Shown: positions 60,897 to 64,000 of the stretch, one piece after another
How positions within the stretch are numbered: position 1 is the stretch's first letter
Layout of the letters: every line of letters starts with the position of its first letter
NCBI GenBank assembly: GCA_016748015.1
Contig: JAAOMT010000470.1
Coordinates: 62,001-126,000 of the forward strand
Source of the DNA: Geosiphon pyriformis
Lineage: Eukaryota; Glomeromycota; Glomeromycetes; Archaeosporales; Geosiphonaceae
Direction: 5' to 3'
DNA length: 64,000 nucleotides
Program-made: the position numbers and the translations under genes
Notes under the pieces: generated by a model
Database searches by the model: none
Seen by the model: only the letters and a program-made list of their open reading frames with translations
What the model was told of the DNA's origin: nothing

Positions 60897-61510
60897 CACA
60901 AGCACAAAATTAACTTGGATGTTACTATTATAATGGGAAAGGTGTTATCGAGAATTTCGAAGAAGCAGTCGGATGGTATACCAAAGCAGTAGAAAAGGTA
61001 AATACAGAAGCACAATATCAACTTGGATATTGCCATTATAATGGAGAAGGTATTACCGAGAATTTTGAAGAAGCGGCTAGATGGTAGCCAAAGTAGCAGA
61101 ACAGAGAAATGCAGAGGCACAACATCAACTTGTATATTGCTATTATTTTGGGTATGGTGTTAATGAGAATCTTGAAGAAGCAGTGAGATGGTATACCAAA
61201 GCAGCAGAGCAGAAAAACATAGACGCCTAATGTATACTTGGGATTCTGTATTTCAGGGGCATGGTGTTACCAAAAATTTTGAGAAAGGAATTGAATCGAA
61301 GAAATGTGAAGGTGCAATATGAACTTGGGTCTTGCTATTATAATGAGGAAGGAGTGAAACAGAATAATGAAATAGCATTTGAATAGATAACTAAAGCAGC
61401 CAAGCAAGAAATGAACTTGCCCAATATGCACTTGGATGTTGCTATTATAATGGGTATTGTGTTGCCGAAAAATCTTGAGAAAGCAATTGAATGGAATCAA
61501 ATATTGAAAT
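60897..61510 (+). pseudogene. Broken Sel1-repeat array
   Basis: About six Sel1-like units of 36 residues in shifting frames: YYYNGKGVIENFEEAVGWYT, TEAQYQLGYCHYNGEGITEN, then AEAQHQL-like units, GVTKNFEKGIE and ALGCCYYNGYCVAEK. Stops and frameshifts separate them. Sel1 repeats form alpha-alpha superhelices that bind proteins. The units are close in sequence to those at 55,376-55,600, so the two arrays are relatives. It may be the 3' part of a kinase-Sel1 gene; no kinase sequence lies upstream of it here. Confidence 0.75.
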
Positions 61511-63840
61511 AAAGCTTGTTAAAATTTTAATAGTCTTCAAATTATTTTGAATATATATTGAAGGAAACGAAAAATAAAAAGAAATTAAGGAATTTCGACA
61601 ATAGTTTAAGAACAAATATCTGCAATTGGAATAACATATTGCTTCACGTATCATGAAAAAAACATTTTTAATCACTTTAAAATATATTTATTCTCAAACA
61701 ATTCAGTGCATATTAAATTTATTCCACGTACTCTTTCAATTCATAAACGATTCTAATCATAATACAATTCGAAGATACCTATTTGCTAGCAGTAACTTTC
61801 TTTTAAATAAGCATCTTAAATGAAATATAAGCACAATTTGAAATAATCTATCCTAAAAAACATTTTGAGTATGGACTACCTTTTTCTTCTCCCCCCACCT
61901 CCTCCATAAATTTATCAGCGCTTGAGAAAAATATTTCATCATCATTATGGAAGAAGTTCAAAGTCTAAAAATTTACCAATTTTAAAATTAAGCAAAAGGA
62001 TCGTATATTTCTAGATGGGGAGCTAGATCCTTATTACTTAATATCTTATGTATCGCTGGGATTATATTGAATTTGAGTATTAGTTTTTTATACATTATGT
62101 GAAGTTATAATTTAAAAAGCACCTGTGCATAATTAATAGTTGAAAACTTGTAAAAATGCCGATTATCTTCATACTAAATGCTATTTTTTGAATCCTTCTG
62201 ACCCACATATGTTACTCATACCAGTTACAATTTATTCATATTTCAGAATTATATATATTATTAAATGTATTTAATTTTCTAGAATTGCTGTCAATTATTA
62301 ATAGATTTTATTTATTTTGAATACTAAGTTTAATGAAAAGATCAAAGGAAAATAATACCGTTAACCATATTGATCTGAGAAATTATAACCTATTTTGGAC
62401 TTGGGTTAATTTGTGTAATTTTTTGGTGGCTTGTAATATTAATTTATCATAAATACATAAATATATATATTTTCTCTAATAATTATGTAAAAAATTACAG
62501 TTTAATCCCTTTAGATAAATAAATATTTCGATAAAAAACGCTTTAGAATTGATAATCTCACTTAATATTGAATCATTTTTATATCAAGATCTTGAATTTT
62601 ACAAATATATAATTATACAAAACTTGGTGATAACAATATAAAATCAATTCGAATACAACTTCAAGTTACCAATATTATGAGTTATTTATTCACAAATTAA
62701 GTATTCTTTCATATCAAATAAATTTTAATCAATTATAATATTGAATTTTTTAGTTTTTTTAATAATGTATTTTTAATATTATTAGAATATTTTCCAATTA
62801 TAATATTATTATTTTACTTTTTTTTGTATAAAAAAACATAAATTAATATTGAATATATTGTTAAAATTACATTAAGTTTTTAATTAATAAAAAACCAAAT
62901 ATTTTTAAGATAAAACTTTTTAATTGACATATATTTGCTAATTTTCAATATATTTTATAAACGTTATAACTTTATTTCTAATGCATAAACCGAAAAAATT
63001 GTCATAAAAATTTTCAAGTTTCTAGAAATTTTTTCAATTTTTTTTTTGAAATTAAGTAATTAATTTAATAAACAACTATTAAATAAATAATTTATCACAA
63101 CTTTTTTAGCATAACACTTTAATAAAAGTTTTATTTAAACCAAAATAGATAGTTTTTCAAATTAAAGCCAGGTGTTTTAAACTTTAATACTTGTAACAAC
63201 ACCAAAATTTATGAATTTTTTACCAAATATATTTTTTTTTTAAATACTAATTTTAACAATAACAATATTAAAAACTTTCTGAAACTTAAAAATAATAATA
63301 GTGTATTTTTTTTAATAATTTAACTTAGATAATTAAAAAACAATAATATGTTTAAATAGTATTTCTATAATTAAATTAATAATCTTATAGACTGTATAGT
63401 TAAAAAAAAGTTTACCAATATAGTCTTAAAATTATTTTTTCTTCTTAATAATAATTAATAATTAACAGCATAGACAATAAGAGCAAAGTTTTTAAAATAA
63501 ACAATAGCATAGTGCTGCAAACTAGTAAACTTTAATTAAGCAACAACAATAATCTTGCCCAATACTTCAAAAGCATCTTTAATGTTATTAAAAATGTGTT
63601 AAATAAAATATTAATTAAAAAATATTTTTAATATAAGCTACTTTAATTTTAATAAAAGCATTGAATACTAAACAAAAAACTATTTACTTAAAGAATTTCT
63701 AATAACTAGTAATAATTTTTTAGTGAGTAGATACAATATTAGAGACTATAACTATTTTAGAAAAAAAAAAGATGTTTGAATTTTATAACTTTGGTAATTG
63801 ATAAATGTATTTTTAAAACAAAAAATAATTTGCTAAAAAT
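61511..63840. other. AT-rich DNA, nothing firm
   Basis: One short stretch of normal composition at 61,870-61,960 reads NDDEIFFSSADKFMEEVGG on the minus strand and could be a lone terminal exon, but nothing supports it. The rest shows no gene. Confidence 0.4.
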
Positions 63841-64000
63841 GACTGTATTAAACAATAGAGTCAAATTTTAATCCATCTTTATCTTAATAAACAAAATATG
63901 GTTGTTAATATTCAAATTAAAAAAAATTGTTGCTTACAGCTAAATTAGAACTTATTGCCATAATTGGTGTTAATAAGATAAAACTGTTAAAAACATCAAA
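63841..64000 (+). pseudogene. Possible decayed RNase H of a LINE, cut by window end
   Basis: Near 63,938-63,975 the frame reads LTAKLELIAIIGV, similar to the STRAELxAILxAL block of LINE RNase H domains. It is isolated and cut off by the end of the window. Confidence 0.35.

Noticed and set aside
1-64000. Mitochondrial or bacterial endosymbiont origin, suggested by the AT content
   Set aside because: Spliceosomal introns, LINE and Ty3/Gypsy elements and Kelch, BTB and Sel1 families indicate fungal nuclear DNA.
1-64000. CRISPR arrays, rRNA or tRNA genes
   Set aside because: No regularly spaced direct repeats and no rRNA or tRNA signatures were seen; the only short tandem repeats are AAT microsatellites and the LTR units.

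Overview
The window is eukaryotic, very AT-rich nuclear DNA that fits an arbuscular mycorrhizal fungus (Glomeromycotina). The evidence is short GT-AG introns (68-226 bp), a secreted Kelch-repeat membrane protein, a BTB/BACK protein, decayed protein kinase and Sel1-repeat genes, and Ty3/Gypsy, LINE, Tigger/pogo, Tc1/mariner and DDE transposon relics. The genus is not fixed by the sequence. Only two loci look like usable host genes: a Kelch gene (47,206-49,179) and a BTB gene cut by an assembly gap (38,176-39,055). Almost everything else is mobile DNA or its remains.

Left half (1-32.8 kb). Two Ty3/Gypsy relics (2.3-5.2 kb and 30.9-32.8 kb) have decayed almost entirely by G:C to A:T change. Between them sits one LINE that inserted once: an 11-bp target-site duplication lies at 6,114-6,124 and 30,215-30,225. 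The LINE is now in three pieces: 6,125-6,621 (+), 16,219-21,677 (-) and 29,307-30,214 (+). It was entered by Ty3/Gypsy element E2, whose 5' LTR was then entered by Ty3/Gypsy element E1. A segment of about 15 kb (about 6,618-21,680) is inverted relative to this order. Flipping it back rejoins the LINE reading frame, the E1 3' LTR and the E2 5' LTR at the same time. E1 and E2 both carry a dUTPase domain and a Cys-rich CxxC region between protease and reverse transcriptase. E1 also has about 0.8 kb of extra coding-like sequence after integrase. Both are defective.

Middle (32.8-42.2 kb). A decayed antisense copy of the Kelch gene (32,806-35,611) is split by a complete 2,012-bp Tigger-like element with 23-bp terminal inverted repeats and TA duplications. 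A perfect 19-bp Tn5/Nextera mosaic end at 37,120-37,138 lies 340 bp from a 696-base N gap, so this part of the assembly is suspect. The BTB gene runs into that gap. A DDE transposase relic follows at 40.9-42.1 kb.

Right half (43-64 kb). This holds a family of large multi-exon membrane proteins present as one frame-broken near-full copy (57.3-60.6 kb), one decayed copy (43.2-44.7 kb) and one fragment (54.5-54.9 kb). A Tc1/mariner relic, the Kelch gene, a broken kinase-Sel1 gene, a broken Sel1 array and a LINE-type RNase H scrap at the window edge complete it. The rest is AT-rich DNA with no gene I can recognise. I saw no rRNA, tRNA or CRISPR array.
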